Shown one piece after another: positions 45,324 through 54,232 of a stretch of DNA of 64,000 nt. Where the stretch lies: assembly GCF_019669965.1 (NCBI RefSeq), contig NZ_AP019781.1, forward strand, positions 868,001 to 932,000, read 5' to 3'. A model generated the notes under the pieces. It saw nothing but the letters and a program-made list of their open reading frames with translations. It did not search any database and had not been told where the DNA came from. The translations under genes and the position numbers were made by a program. Each line of letters starts with the position of its first letter. Positions within the stretch are counted from its first letter, which is position 1. Source of the DNA: Methanoculleus chikugoensis (lineage in GTDB: Archaea; Halobacteriota; Methanomicrobia; Methanomicrobiales; Methanoculleaceae).

Positions 45324-46235
45324 ATGAAGATCGTGGTCCTGGGTGCCGGGGCGGTCGGGCTGACCGTTGCCGCAAAGTTGTCCCGCGTCGCGGACGTTCA
45401 TGCCGTAGCGAGGGCGCGGCACGCGGATGCGGTGCAGGATCGGGGCTTTCTGATGACCGGCATATGGGGAGAGGGCGCATACCGGTTCAGCTGCTCCGAG
45501 GAACTCCCCGACGCGTGGCGGGATGCCGACTACTTCATCGTCGCCGCAAAATCCACCGACACGGAGGCGATCTGTCGCCAGTTCGCCGACGCCATCGGGG
45601 GACGCGAGGTGGTGAGCCTCCAGGACGGCATCGGAAACGAGGAGATCATTGCGCGGTTCACCGATCGGGTCATCGGAGCCATGATCATCACCGGGTTCGA
45701 GTGGCGGGGCGATGCCTCGGTTCACGTCTCCGTGGAGGCGGCGTCGATGAAAATCGGGCGGTTCCCGTCCGGTACGGACGACGCGGTCGAGCGTCTCGCC
45801 GCCCTCATCCGGGATGCCGGCATCCGGGCGGAGGCGACCGCCGATATCCGGACGGACATCTGGGGTAAGACCCTCTACACCTGCGCGCTAAACCCGCTCG
45901 GCGCCCTCATGAACGTCCCTTACGGCGTGCTCGCCGATCCGCATGCATGGGCGGTCGTCACCGCGATTGTGGAGGAGGCTTACCGGGTGGCGGAAGCAGA
46001 AGGCGTCGCTCTCCCCTGGGAGACGCCGGCGGCGTACCTGGAGTATCTCCGGACGGCGCAGCTCCCCGCGACGGCCGCCCACCACTTATCGATGCTCCAG
46101 GATATCGCTGGCGGGAGGAAGACCGAGATCGACTTCATGAACGGTGCGGTGGCGGCACTCGCCGAAAGGCACGGCATCGGGGCGCCTTACAACACCTGCA
46201 TCGCTGAACTGATCCGCTTCCGGGAGCGGCTCTGA
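45324..46235 (+). CDS. panE: 2-dehydropantoate 2-reductase
   Basis: A 303-residue ketopantoate reductase family protein (ApbA/PanE), which uses NAD(P)H to form pantoate for coenzyme A. The N-terminal dinucleotide motif MKIVVLGAGAVGL and the conserved KTLYTCALNPLGALMNVPYG with its catalytic Lys are present, as is the C-terminal SMLQDIAGGRKTEIDFMNG motif. It follows ogt by 20 bp. CoA supply would suit the acs operon but is a general need. Confidence 0.92.
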   Translation: MKIVVLGAGAVGLTVAAKLSRVADVHAVARARHADAVQDRGFLMTGIWGEGAYRFSCSEELPDAWRDADYFIVAAKSTDTEAICRQFADAIGGREVVSLQDGIGNEEIIARFTDRVIGAMIITGFEWRGDASVHVSVEAASMKIGRFPSGTDDAVERLAALIRDAGIRAEATADIRTDIWGKTLYTCALNPLGALMNVPYGVLADPHAWAVVTAIVEEAYRVAEAEGVALPWETPAAYLEYLRTAQLPATAAHHLSMLQDIAGGRKTEIDFMNGAVAALAERHGIGAPYNTCIAELIRFRERL

Positions 46236-46253
46236 CGGCCGGGAGAGAAGAGC

Positions 46254-46877
46254 ATGCGATCTGCGATTGTCCTTGTCGGCGGAGCGGCACGCCGTGCCGG
46301 GGGGCGGGAGAAGTACTTCTTCACGTTCCGGGGCAAGACCTTCATCGACCGCCTCATCGACACCCTGGAGGAGGCGGTCGACGAGATCGTGGTCGTTGCG
46401 CGGGATCCCGGGCAGTGCGAGCGGTTCGGTCATCTTGGGGATATCAGGTGCATATCGGACGTCCGGAGAGGTCTCGGCCCCATCGGCGGCCTGCACGCGG
46501 GGGCGCTCGCGGTGCACGGGGAGTATGTCTTCGTTGCCGCCTGCGACATGCCCTGCATCCACCCGGGGGTGGTCCGGCTGCTCTTCGACGCCGCAGTCGG
46601 CTACGATGCCGCTATTCCTAGCTGGAACGCCGATATGCTCGAACCGCTCCACGCGGTCTACCGGAGGAGCGCACTGCTCGATTACCTGGAGGAGCACGAT
46701 TCACTCTCGCTCCGGGCGATGATCTGGAGTCTCAATACCCGGTACGTGTCTGTAGAAAGGATTCGCGAGATCGATCCCAACCTGCTGACGTTTACGAATA
46801 TCAACAATCTCGAAGACCTGGAGTCGATCAATCCCACGGCAGGATGCGACACCGACGACCTGCGTGGCCCTTGCTGA
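46254..46877 (+). CDS. MobA-like nucleotidyltransferase
   Basis: A 207-residue NTP-transferase of the MobA/CofC type. The N-terminal motif VLVGGAARRAGGREKYFFTFRGKTF is a variant of the nucleotide-binding loop (LAGGxxxRxG...K). Further motifs are GLGPIGGLHAGALAV and VAACDMPCIHPGVV (metal-binding Asp), and LTFTNINNLEDLESI closes the fold as in MobA. It should add GMP to molybdopterin, needed for formylmethanofuran dehydrogenase. The Gly-to-Val-Gly-Gly change in the loop leaves some doubt about the substrate. It is downstream of panE by 18 bp, in the same direction. Confidence 0.85.
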   Translation: MRSAIVLVGGAARRAGGREKYFFTFRGKTFIDRLIDTLEEAVDEIVVVARDPGQCERFGHLGDIRCISDVRRGLGPIGGLHAGALAVHGEYVFVAACDMPCIHPGVVRLLFDAAVGYDAAIPSWNADMLEPLHAVYRRSALLDYLEEHDSLSLRAMIWSLNTRYVSVERIREIDPNLLTFTNINNLEDLESINPTAGCDTDDLRGPC

Positions 46878-47086
46878 ACGTCGTCACGCCGATTTTCGCA
46901 CGGAACCCCGACCCGTAACCGGACGGGAGACCGCCCGGCCTGCCGTATCTCTGCGAGCATTCCCCGTTCAGGAACCCCCTTTTCTCGTGCCCGAGCGGTG
47001 AGTTCCCGAATCCGGCTCAGTACTTTGCTAACATGGTTGGAGCAGTCCACCCGGAGGATCAACCATCGAGGCTTCTCAAACTCCAT
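46682..47086 (-). CDS. possible small gene fragment antisense to the mobA end
   Basis: From an ATG at 47086 the minus frame gives MEFEKPRWLILRVDCSNHVSKVL and RIRELTARAREKGVPERGMLAEIRQAG, about 60 residues of protein-like helical sequence. It then runs into the region antisense to the mobA-like gene without stopping until 46682. The first part may be the remnant of a real gene whose end was lost. I do not recognise it. Confidence 0.3.
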   Translation of the reverse strand: MEFEKPRWLILRVDCSNHVSKVLSRIRELTARAREKGVPERGMLAEIRQAGRSPVRLRVGVPCENRRDDVQQGPRRSSVSHPAVGLIDSRSSRLLIFVNVSRLGSISRILSTDTYRVLRLQIIARSESESCSSR

Positions 47087-47148
47087 TCTTGATGGAACGT
47101 CGCGGCTCGAAGCTTGATGGCTTCTCATGCTCGCTACACTCGCACTTC

Positions 47149-47345
47149 GCACCTGACGGTGCTCGAACTCCGGTTCTTACGAACCACAGTACTTCGCTAA
47201 TTTCGGCATCTGAAATAGACCAATGCAGCCTCGCATAGCGACCTACAACGGGATCGGCAGCACCCGGGCACCGAACTTCGCACCTTGCGGTGCTCATGCT
47301 CCTGCCCACGCACCTAACGGTGCTCCAGCTCCGTTCCTCTGGAAC
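47149..47345 (+). repeat. cluster of GCACC-N4-GGTGC double-hairpin repeats
   Basis: Three 14-bp hairpins GCACC-N4-GGTGC lie at 47149-47162, 47280-47293 and 47310-47323. Two are followed, after about 9 bases ending in ctcc, by a second hairpin (GGTTC/GAACC at 47172-47185; GTTCC/GGAAC at 47333-47345). The same two-hairpin unit occurs inverted at 59351-59386, with a single hairpin at 59218-59231. Confidence 0.65.
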
Positions 47346-47482
47346 GTCGCACCTTCGGCCAGTCGCACTTCGCGGCTTCGCGCTCTTCGCGTGAGATTTC
47401 GGTACTGCTCCCGCCGTCACCTCACGCGAAGGCGCGAAGAACGCGAAGTCCGGTGTCGGGTGCCGAAATTGGTGAAGTACTG
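47187..47482. repeat. MITE-like element with 24-bp inverted ends
   Basis: The ends 47187-47210 and 47459-47482 are inverted repeats with 21 of 24 matching positions. The 296-bp interior contains the 43-bp core that recurs at 136-178 in the opposite orientation. There is no coding capacity, so it would be non-autonomous. Confidence 0.5.
47368..47448. repeat. large imperfect inverted repeat
   Basis: Arms at 47368-47395 and 47421-47448, both built from cttcgcg/cgcgaag words, can fold into a long imperfect stem with a 25-nt loop. A related word string occurs at 57-78. Confidence 0.5.
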
Positions 47483-47614
47483 AGACTCTTCCGAATCCTC
47501 GAAAAGTTCTACCGGCACTCCCGAAACCGTGGCAACCCCCGGCCGTCCCTGATCGGGGTCGTTCAGGACCCGCCGAACCGCCCCGGGAGCCGGAGGCGGT
47601 ACATCGCCCGAAAG

Positions 47615-47624
47615 AACTATATAC
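47615..47624 (+). promoter_or_regulatory. TATA box of the propeller gene
   Basis: AACTATATAC, preceded by a purine-rich BRE-like cgaaag. Transcription start is expected close to the ATG at 47648. Confidence 0.6.
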
Positions 47625-47647
47625 TATCTCCGAGAAGTCAGGCCGTG

Positions 47648-48898
47648 ATGTCATCGGGGGAAGTGACTTCATCCAGTTCTACCGGCAGGGTCCGGGACGG
47701 TTCCGGAATAATGCGTTCCGGGCGTGCGATCCAGGGAAATCGAGCAGGACGTATAGCGACACCGCTCCTTCTCTTCTGCTGTCTTGTTGCAGCCCTGTGC
47801 GGGGTTGTCTCCGCCGACAAGGGGGATTACGTTCCCGTCTGGAGCCTGGGGGCAAGCGGCCCGGTCAGTTCCGTGGCGGTCACGCACGACGGTTCCACGA
47901 TCGTTGCCTCTGCAGGTTCGATGGTCTACCTTCTCGACCGGCAGGGCAACGTCCTCTGGCAGAACTCTGCCGGAGCGCGTGTGAACGGCGTCGGGATATC
48001 GCCCGAAGGGTCGTGGATCGGCGTTGCTGCGGACAAACTCTACCTCTACAACCGGGACGGAGACCTGCTCTGGACAGTGAAGACATCTTTTATCTATCGG
48101 AGCGTGGATCTCTCGTCGAACGGGATGTATGTCGCCGCCGGCTGCGATAACGGTGCGGTCTACATCTTTGATCGGAACAAGAAGCAACTCTGGGACTACG
48201 ATATGGGAACCGACAGTTACGGTCTCGCGATATCGGAGAACGGCCGCAGGATCGCGATCGGCTGCGATAACCAGGGGGTATACCTCCTCAACAGCAGGGA
48301 AGGAGAGTCCTGGAGTTACGGAACCGGCAGACTGGTGAGGGGGATTGCCCTCACCCCCGACGGGCGGTTCGTGGCGGCCGGGTCGGTCGACCGGTGCCTC
48401 TACCTCTCCACGGGGGAGGGCGAACACCTCTGGAAATACCCCGTGGGCGATGCCGTCGTCTCGACGGCCCTGACGAACGAGGCTGACAGGATCTTCGCTG
48501 CAGCCGGCAAGATGATCCATGTCATCGACCGCACGGGAGTCGAGGTCCAGAAGATCGGCCTTGGCGGCCGCGCGGAGTCCGTCGCGGTGACCCCCGACGG
48601 TTCGTTCCTCGTCGTCGGGGGCGGCGAGGGCGATCGCTCAATCCGTCTCTTCACAAACGATCCGGACCTGGTCGAGACCTGGAATCCGCCGGAGGCCGTT
48701 ATCAACGAGACCGAACAGCCGGGAGAGGCGACGGCAGGCGTGACCGCCTCCCCGGCACCCGGGAACACCAGCACGGATACAGGGGCGGAAGTGGGCGCCG
48801 CGGCCCGGGAAGAAGTCCCGATAACCTCAAGGGTCTTCGGGTGGGTGGAGAACATCATCTCCCTCCTCTTTAAACCCCAGGAAGACTTCCTGGCCTGA
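47648..48898 (+). CDS. exported PQQ/WD40-like beta-propeller protein
   Basis: A 416-residue exported protein. After a polar N-terminus comes a hydrophobic signal or anchor (IATPLLLFCCLVAALCGVVSA). About seven propeller blades follow, with PQQ-type words such as VYLLDRQGNVLWQN, LYLYNRDGDLLWTV, VYIFDRNKKQLWDY and VYLLNSREGESWSY. A Thr/Pro/Glu-rich stalk (about 345-390) follows, then a hydrophobic end. The ATG at 47648 lies 28 bp after the TATA centre, so the message may be leaderless; an ATG at 47711 would give a shorter signal peptide. It is probably a surface protein for binding or scaffolding. Confidence 0.8.
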   Translation: MSSGEVTSSSSTGRVRDGSGIMRSGRAIQGNRAGRIATPLLLFCCLVAALCGVVSADKGDYVPVWSLGASGPVSSVAVTHDGSTIVASAGSMVYLLDRQGNVLWQNSAGARVNGVGISPEGSWIGVAADKLYLYNRDGDLLWTVKTSFIYRSVDLSSNGMYVAAGCDNGAVYIFDRNKKQLWDYDMGTDSYGLAISENGRRIAIGCDNQGVYLLNSREGESWSYGTGRLVRGIALTPDGRFVAAGSVDRCLYLSTGEGEHLWKYPVGDAVVSTALTNEADRIFAAAGKMIHVIDRTGVEVQKIGLGGRAESVAVTPDGSFLVVGGGEGDRSIRLFTNDPDLVETWNPPEAVINETEQPGEATAGVTASPAPGNTSTDTGAEVGAAAREEVPITSRVFGWVENIISLLFKPQEDFLA

Positions 48899-48926
48899 CC
48901 CACTCTTTTCGGGCAGGATGGACGGA

Positions 48927-49691
48927 CTAGACCCGGCGCCTGCTTCCGCTCGCGTCGCGCGCGTAATGCCCGAACTCGCTATCGAGCAGGACGTCGCCGG
49001 AGAAGACGGGGCCGTCCCTGCAGACCCGCAGGCCGTGCGGGTCGGTGCAGCACGACCCGCAGAGACCGACCCCGCACTTCATGTAGCGGTTTATGGAGAA
49101 CTGCCCCCGCTCCGTACACCCTTCCCGGTCGAGGATGGCGAGGACCGCCGCCATCATCACCTCCGGCCCGCAGATGCAGATGTGGTCGAAGTCGGCGAGG
49201 TCCACCCTCGAGATGAGTTCCGTCACGAACCCGTGGTGGCCTGCGGTGCCGTCGTCGGTCGCGATCATCAACGCCGCCGCACCCCGTATCCGGTCGGTGA
49301 AGAGGAGCTCGGAGGCCGTCCGTGCGCCGAGGAGGAAGGTGTCCACCTGCCCGGCCGCAACAAGCGGCAGGAGCGGAGAGGCCCCGACGCCGCCGCCGAT
49401 GGCGAGCGTCCTCCCGGAGACGGAGAAGCCGTTCCCGTAAGGGCCGCGGATCCCGATCCGGTCGCCCTCGTGCATCGCAAAGAGAGCGGCGGTCGCGTCT
49501 CCGACCTTCTGGACGGTTATCGACGACGGGGAGGAGAGGCCCATCGGGATCTCGTCCACGCCCGGGACCCAGACCATCACGAACTGGCCCGGCCTCGCTG
49601 CAATCTTCCGGTCGAAGACGAACGTCCTGATCGACGGCGTCTCCTCGACGATCTCTGTTATCATGACCCCTGCGGGCATCTGCTCATGCAT
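48927..49691 (-). CDS. pyrK: dihydroorotate dehydrogenase electron-transfer subunit
   Basis: A 254-residue PyrK: an FAD-binding domain (RPGQFVMVWVPGVDEIPMGLSS), an NAD-binding domain (LAIGGGVGASPLLPL) and a C-terminal [2Fe-2S] site (KCGVGLCGSCCTDPHGLRVCRDG). It links the FMN of PyrD to NAD(H) or another carrier in pyrimidine synthesis. It overlaps pyrD by 8 bp. The last residues after GHYARDASGSRRRV are ordinary. Confidence 0.93.
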   Translation of the reverse strand: MHEQMPAGVMITEIVEETPSIRTFVFDRKIAARPGQFVMVWVPGVDEIPMGLSSPSSITVQKVGDATAALFAMHEGDRIGIRGPYGNGFSVSGRTLAIGGGVGASPLLPLVAAGQVDTFLLGARTASELLFTDRIRGAAALMIATDDGTAGHHGFVTELISRVDLADFDHICICGPEVMMAAVLAILDREGCTERGQFSINRYMKCGVGLCGSCCTDPHGLRVCRDGPVFSGDVLLDSEFGHYARDASGSRRRV

Positions 49692-50571
49692 GGGCGCACC
49701 CCACGATCTCGTCCGCGTCGATGCCGTCAGGATTGTAGAGATCGTTTACAATCGCGGCAAAGATGCCGATGTCGTCGACGACCGCGCTCCCGATCTCGAC
49801 GGCGCTCGCACCCGCCATCATCATCTCGACGACGTTGTCGGCGGTGGAGATCCCGCCGCACCCGACGATCGGGATGGAGCACGCCTCGTAGAGGTCGTAG
49901 ACGCACCGGACCGCGACGGGGAAGATGGCTTTCCCCGAGAGCCCGCCGAACCGGTTCCCGAGCACCGGCCGGCGGAGCGCCGTCGATATCCGCATCGCTT
50001 TCACGGTATTGATCGCGACGATCGCGTCCGCCCCGCCACGCTCCGCCGCCGCTCCGATCTCGGCGATATTGGCGACGTTCGGGGTGAGTTTCACCCAGGT
50101 CGGAACCCCGAGGGAGGCTACAGCCCGGGTACACTCCTCCACGAGAGCCGGGTCGCTCCCGATGGCCGCCCCGTAGCCCTCCGCGTGGGGGCAGGAGAGG
50201 TTCAGTTCGAGCCCCGAGGCCTTACCGGCAAACCACCCGGCGACCGTCCGGAACTCTTCGGGTGTTCCCCCGAAGATGCTCACGATCACCGGCTCGCTTT
50301 GAAGGGCGGCCAGTTCCTCCACAAACGCGGCCGAGGGGTTCGGCAGGCCCATGGCGTTGATGATGCCGCCGTCGACCACGACTAGGCAGGGGCCGGGGTG
50401 CCCCTCTTTCGGGCTCGGGCCGATGGATTTCGTGACCACACCGCCCGCTCCGTTCGCGAGGATACGGGCGAGCGACGCCCCGGTGGTGCCGAGGATGCCG
50501 GCCGCGAGCAGCAGGTGGTTCCTCAACCGGATGCCGCCGACCTCGATGGGGCCTGGATAAAGCGCAACCAT
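49684..50571 (-). CDS. pyrD: dihydroorotate dehydrogenase, class 1B catalytic subunit
   Basis: A 295-residue FMN barrel oxidising dihydroorotate to orotate. Signature segments are GILGTTGASLARILANGAGGVVTKS, NAMGLPNPS, LELNLSCPHAEGYG (catalytic Cys of class 1B), WVKLTPNVANIAEIG and IPIVGCGGISTADNVVEMMMAGASAVEIGSA. The ATG at 50571 starts the conserved part; in-frame codons further upstream add unrelated sequence. It forms a two-gene operon with pyrK. Confidence 0.95.
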   Translation of the reverse strand: MVALYPGPIEVGGIRLRNHLLLAAGILGTTGASLARILANGAGGVVTKSIGPSPKEGHPGPCLVVVDGGIINAMGLPNPSAAFVEELAALQSEPVIVSIFGGTPEEFRTVAGWFAGKASGLELNLSCPHAEGYGAAIGSDPALVEECTRAVASLGVPTWVKLTPNVANIAEIGAAAERGGADAIVAINTVKAMRISTALRRPVLGNRFGGLSGKAIFPVAVRCVYDLYEACSIPIVGCGGISTADNVVEMMMAGASAVEIGSAVVDDIGIFAAIVNDLYNPDGIDADEIVGCAHA

Positions 50572-50742
50572 TGAAAACAGGTGGGAGCGGGGTATTATTA
50601 TACTCTCGCGCCAAGTGTACTGACAGGAAAGTATGTGCTCCGCTCTCCGGAGCCCGGGTACCGGCACGGGAAGCGGTAAGGAGGCTTTTTTCCCCGCCGG
50701 ATTGTTATTCTCCGTGCAGTCCGGGGCCTCTTTGCGCGCATA

Positions 50743-50751
50743 CCTTATACC
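50743..50751 (+). promoter_or_regulatory. TATA box of mdh
   Basis: CCTTATACC is centred about 29 bp before the mdh ATG at 50776, implying a leaderless or nearly leaderless transcript. Confidence 0.55.
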
Positions 50752-50775
50752 ATTACTCTGATTAGGACCGATACT

Positions 50776-51642
50776 ATGACCTCGCTTGCAATCTTGGGCG
50801 TCGGAAAGGTGGGGGGCGAAACGGCGTTCCTCTCCGCCGCGCTCGGTCTCGTAGACGAGATCGTCGTCTACGACGTATACGAGCCCCTCCTCCGGGCGCA
50901 GGTGCTCGACCTGCAGCACACGGGTATCGACATCGCGATCGTCACTGAAACGGCCGCGATACGGGATGCCGATATATTCGTCTTTGCGGCAGGCACCCCG
51001 AGGACACCGGATATCAAGACCCGGGCAGACCTCCTCGATGCCAACATACCGGTGGCGAAGCGGTGCAGCGAGTTCCTGCAGGGATTCCCCGGAGTCGTCA
51101 TCTCCGTCACGAACCCGATGGACGCGAACAACTACGGCCTCTGGAAGATGATGGGCATCGACCGGCACCGGTGCATCGGTTTCGGAGGCCAGCTCGACAG
51201 CGCGCGATTTGCCCGCTACCTCGATGAAGCGGGGAAACCGGGACCCGCCTGGGTGCTCGGCGAGCATGGCGAACATCAGGTGCCGCTCTTCTCGAAGGCC
51301 GGGGCTGATCTCGGTATCGAAGAGCGGGAGGCAATCCTCTCCCGGATGCGTGGGGCGAGCATGGAGGTGATCCGCGGCAAAGGGGGGACGGTCTTCGGGC
51401 CTGCGTACCACGTCACCATGCTGATCCGGGCGATCCTCGACGACCGGCGCGAGGTGCTCCCCTGCTCGTGCGTGCTCGACGGCGAATACGGTCTTTCCGG
51501 CTGCTCCCTCGGCGTCCCCGCCCGGATAGGCCGCGAGGGCATCCTCGGCATCGAGGAGTGGGATCTCGATACCTGGGAGTCCGCAAAGATGGCGGAGGCG
51601 GGGGCGTTTGTCAGGGACCTCTGCAGGAGATTCGATGGCTGA
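50776..51642 (+). CDS. mdh: malate dehydrogenase (LDH/MDH superfamily)
   Basis: A 288-residue dehydrogenase. The N-terminal Rossmann motif is LAILGVGKVGGETAFL. The substrate-binding Arg in AAGTPRTPDIKTRADLLDAN, VTNPMDANNYGLWKMMG and the catalytic His in VLGEHGEHQVPLFS are clear. An Arg in the mobile loop fits malate rather than lactate. It would interconvert oxaloacetate and malate in the reductive branch of the partial TCA cycle. Its stop lies 8 bp inside the polymerase gene. Confidence 0.9.
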   Translation: MTSLAILGVGKVGGETAFLSAALGLVDEIVVYDVYEPLLRAQVLDLQHTGIDIAIVTETAAIRDADIFVFAAGTPRTPDIKTRADLLDANIPVAKRCSEFLQGFPGVVISVTNPMDANNYGLWKMMGIDRHRCIGFGGQLDSARFARYLDEAGKPGPAWVLGEHGEHQVPLFSKAGADLGIEEREAILSRMRGASMEVIRGKGGTVFGPAYHVTMLIRAILDDRREVLPCSCVLDGEYGLSGCSLGVPARIGREGILGIEEWDLDTWESAKMAEAGAFVRDLCRRFDG

Positions 51643-54097
51643 CCGGGTGCTTGAGCCCGGCATGAGCGTTACGACCGTCCTCGACGACTTCGGGAAGATG
51701 CGTGTCGGCATTCATCAGGTGGAGTACAGCGTCGGTGCCGATACCCCGGTCGTTCACATCTTCGGACGGGACGCATCCGGGAAGGCCATCCAGGTCCGGG
51801 TGACCGGTTTTCGGCCTTACTTCTACGTGCCTGCCGATCAGGTGGACGGCAGATCCCTCCCCCGGGAGATCGTCGACGTTGACCGGAATACGGACTACCG
51901 CTCCATCCAGGGCGTTCCCCTCCGGCGGCTCTACACCCGGCGTCCCGGCGACGTCCGTGCCGTCCGCGATGACTTTAAGCAGCACTATGAGGCCGATATC
52001 CCGTTTACCACCCGGTTCATGATAGACCGCGGCCTTACCGCCGGTGTCGAACTCCCGGCCGATGCTGTTGCATTGCTTGATGGTGCTTTTGAGGTCGAGT
52101 ACTCCGACCTCGCGCCGGCCGAGATCAAGGCTCCCGCCCGGACGTGCATCATGGATATCGAGTGCGTGGACGAGGAGGGGTTCCCCGAGCCCGAGCGCGA
52201 CCCGATCATCTGCGTCACCTGCTGGGACTCGTTCGACGGCGACTACCTGACCCTCCTCTGGCAGCCCGGCGCGGCGGCGGGCGACGTGCCCGACCTCTCT
52301 GTCAACGAGCGGCACCGGGTCGTCCGGTACCCGGACGAGGCCTCGATGCTCCGCGGGCTCGTCGCCTACACGAGGGAGCGCGACCCGGATATCCTCTCGG
52401 GCTGGAACTTCGTGGAGTTCGATATCCCCTACATCGTGAAACGGATGGCGGCGCTTGGTCTCCCGGCCGAGGATCTTGCCCGTATCCCCGGGCAGACCGA
52501 ACGAAACGCCATCCGTGGGCGTTCGATCTTCGATCTCCTCGGTGCCTACCGGAAGATGCACCAGGCGCAGAAGGAGTCCTACCGGCTCGACGCGGTCGCC
52601 GAAGAGGAACTCGGGGTGACGAAGGTCCGCTACACCGGGACGATCACCGAGCTCTGGCGGTCGGACCCGAAGCGGCTCGTGGAGTACAACTGCCGCGACG
52701 TCGAACTCTGCGTCGGGATCGATCAAAAGAACAACATCATCGAGTTCTACCGGGAGATCGCCAGGTACGTCGGGTGCCCGCTCGATCGGACGCTGAACTC
52801 CTCGAACGTCATCGACATCTACGTCCTGCGGAAGGCATCGGGAAGGTTTGTCCTCCCCTCCAAGGGCCTCGCCGCCGGGGACGAGTTCGAGGGGGCGACC
52901 GTCTTTGAGCCTGCGACGGGCCTCCGGGAGAACGTGGTGGTCCTCGACTTAAAGTCCCTCTACCCGATGGCGATGATGACGATCAACGCCTCGCCCGAGA
53001 CGAAGAACCCGGACGGCGAACTGCGGGCGCCGAACGGCGTCCGGTTCTCCCGGAAACCGGACGGGTTGACGCGGAGCATCATCGCCGAACTCCTCGAAGA
53101 GCGGGACGAGCGAAAGCGCCTCCGAAATCTTTACCCCTTCGGGTCGCCGGAGTACGTCCTCTACGACCTCCAGCAGAACGTCCTGAAGGTGATCATGAAC
53201 TCCTACTACGGGGTCTCGGGCTACACCCGGTTCAGGCTCTACGACCGCGAGATCGGGTCGGCCGTCACGTCGGTCGGCCGGGCGATCATCAGGCACACCC
53301 GGGATGTCATCACCGGTCTCGGCTACACCGTCCTCTACGGCGATACCGACTCCTGTATGGTGCAGGTTCCGCCGGGGAACCTCGAAGAGACGATCGCCCG
53401 TGCGAGGGCAATCGAGGCGAAGCTGAACGCGAGCTACGGCGGCTTCGCGAAGACCGAGCTCGCCGCCGATACGCACTACTTCTCCATCAAGTTCGAGAAG
53501 GTCTACCGCCGCTTCTTCCAGGCAGGCAAGAAGAAGCGCTACGCCGGGCACCTGGTCTGGAAAGAGGGCAAGGACGTCGACGAGGTGGATGTCGTCGGCT
53601 TCGAGATCCGGCGGAGCGACTCCCCGCAGATCACGCGGGAGGTGCAGCGCGCCGTCATCGAGATGATCCTCCGCGGGGACGCGTTCAGCGACGTGCAGGC
53701 CTACCTGCGCGACGTTATCAGGAAGTACCGCCGCGGAGAGTACTCGCTCGACGAGGCCGGTATTCCAGGCGGGATCGGGAAGAACCTCGATAGTTACGAG
53801 AACGACGACGCCCACATCCGGGGCGCCAAGTACTCGAACGAGCATCTCGGGACCGACTTCAAGCGGGGCAGCAAGCCAAAACGGGTCTACATCAAGAACG
53901 TCACGGAGAAGTACCCGAGGACGGACGTGGTCTGCTTCGAGTACGCCGACCAGGTGCCGCCCGAGTTCGTCGTCGATTGGGAGACGATGCTTGAAAAGAC
54001 GCTCAAGAGTCCCCTCTCGCGGATCATCGAGCCGCTCGGGTGGGACTGGCACGACGTCGACCCGACACGGACGACGCTCTTTGACTTCGGGATGTGA
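51635..54097 (+). CDS. polB: family B DNA polymerase
   Basis: An 820-residue replicative-type polymerase with proofreading. The exonuclease motif I is DIEC (Asp174, Glu176); motif A is D438LKSLYPMAMM; motif B is in QNVLKVIMNSYYGVSGYTRF; motif C is YGDTDS (568-573). The N-terminal uracil-sensing-like domain and the C-terminal thumb (KRGSKPKRVYIKNV) complete the archaeal PolB layout. There is no intein. The ATG at 51635 overlaps the mdh end by 8 bp, an odd but compact pairing of metabolism and replication genes. Confidence 0.96.
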   Translation: MADRVLEPGMSVTTVLDDFGKMRVGIHQVEYSVGADTPVVHIFGRDASGKAIQVRVTGFRPYFYVPADQVDGRSLPREIVDVDRNTDYRSIQGVPLRRLYTRRPGDVRAVRDDFKQHYEADIPFTTRFMIDRGLTAGVELPADAVALLDGAFEVEYSDLAPAEIKAPARTCIMDIECVDEEGFPEPERDPIICVTCWDSFDGDYLTLLWQPGAAAGDVPDLSVNERHRVVRYPDEASMLRGLVAYTRERDPDILSGWNFVEFDIPYIVKRMAALGLPAEDLARIPGQTERNAIRGRSIFDLLGAYRKMHQAQKESYRLDAVAEEELGVTKVRYTGTITELWRSDPKRLVEYNCRDVELCVGIDQKNNIIEFYREIARYVGCPLDRTLNSSNVIDIYVLRKASGRFVLPSKGLAAGDEFEGATVFEPATGLRENVVVLDLKSLYPMAMMTINASPETKNPDGELRAPNGVRFSRKPDGLTRSIIAELLEERDERKRLRNLYPFGSPEYVLYDLQQNVLKVIMNSYYGVSGYTRFRLYDREIGSAVTSVGRAIIRHTRDVITGLGYTVLYGDTDSCMVQVPPGNLEETIARARAIEAKLNASYGGFAKTELAADTHYFSIKFEKVYRRFFQAGKKKRYAGHLVWKEGKDVDEVDVVGFEIRRSDSPQITREVQRAVIEMILRGDAFSDVQAYLRDVIRKYRRGEYSLDEAGIPGGIGKNLDSYENDDAHIRGAKYSNEHLGTDFKRGSKPKRVYIKNVTEKYPRTDVVCFEYADQVPPEFVVDWETMLEKTLKSPLSRIIEPLGWDWHDVDPTRTTLFDFGM

Positions 54098-54232
54098 CGG
54101 CTCGGGAGCGCCTTGCTGGTGACGTGACCCGACCGACCGGGGTTCTGCGCTCCCGGTTCGTGCCGGCTCCTTCTACACCCGGAAAATGGCGTGCCCCGGT
54201 CCCGGGTGTCGGAATCGCCTGCTTCTCCCCCC

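Larger units (their letters stand above)
47087..47647. other. repeat-rich non-coding region
   Basis: About 560 bp between the mobA-like gene and the propeller gene. It is packed with hairpin repeats (GCACC-N4-GGTGC units at 47149, 47280 and 47310), an inverted-repeat-bounded element (47187-47482) and a large imperfect palindrome (47368-47448). No reliable open frame exists. Confidence 0.6.

Noticed and set aside
47149-47345. Possible CRISPR array because of repeated GCACC words
   Set aside because: Repeats are 14-bp hairpins at irregular spacing with no uniform spacers, and no cas gene is near.
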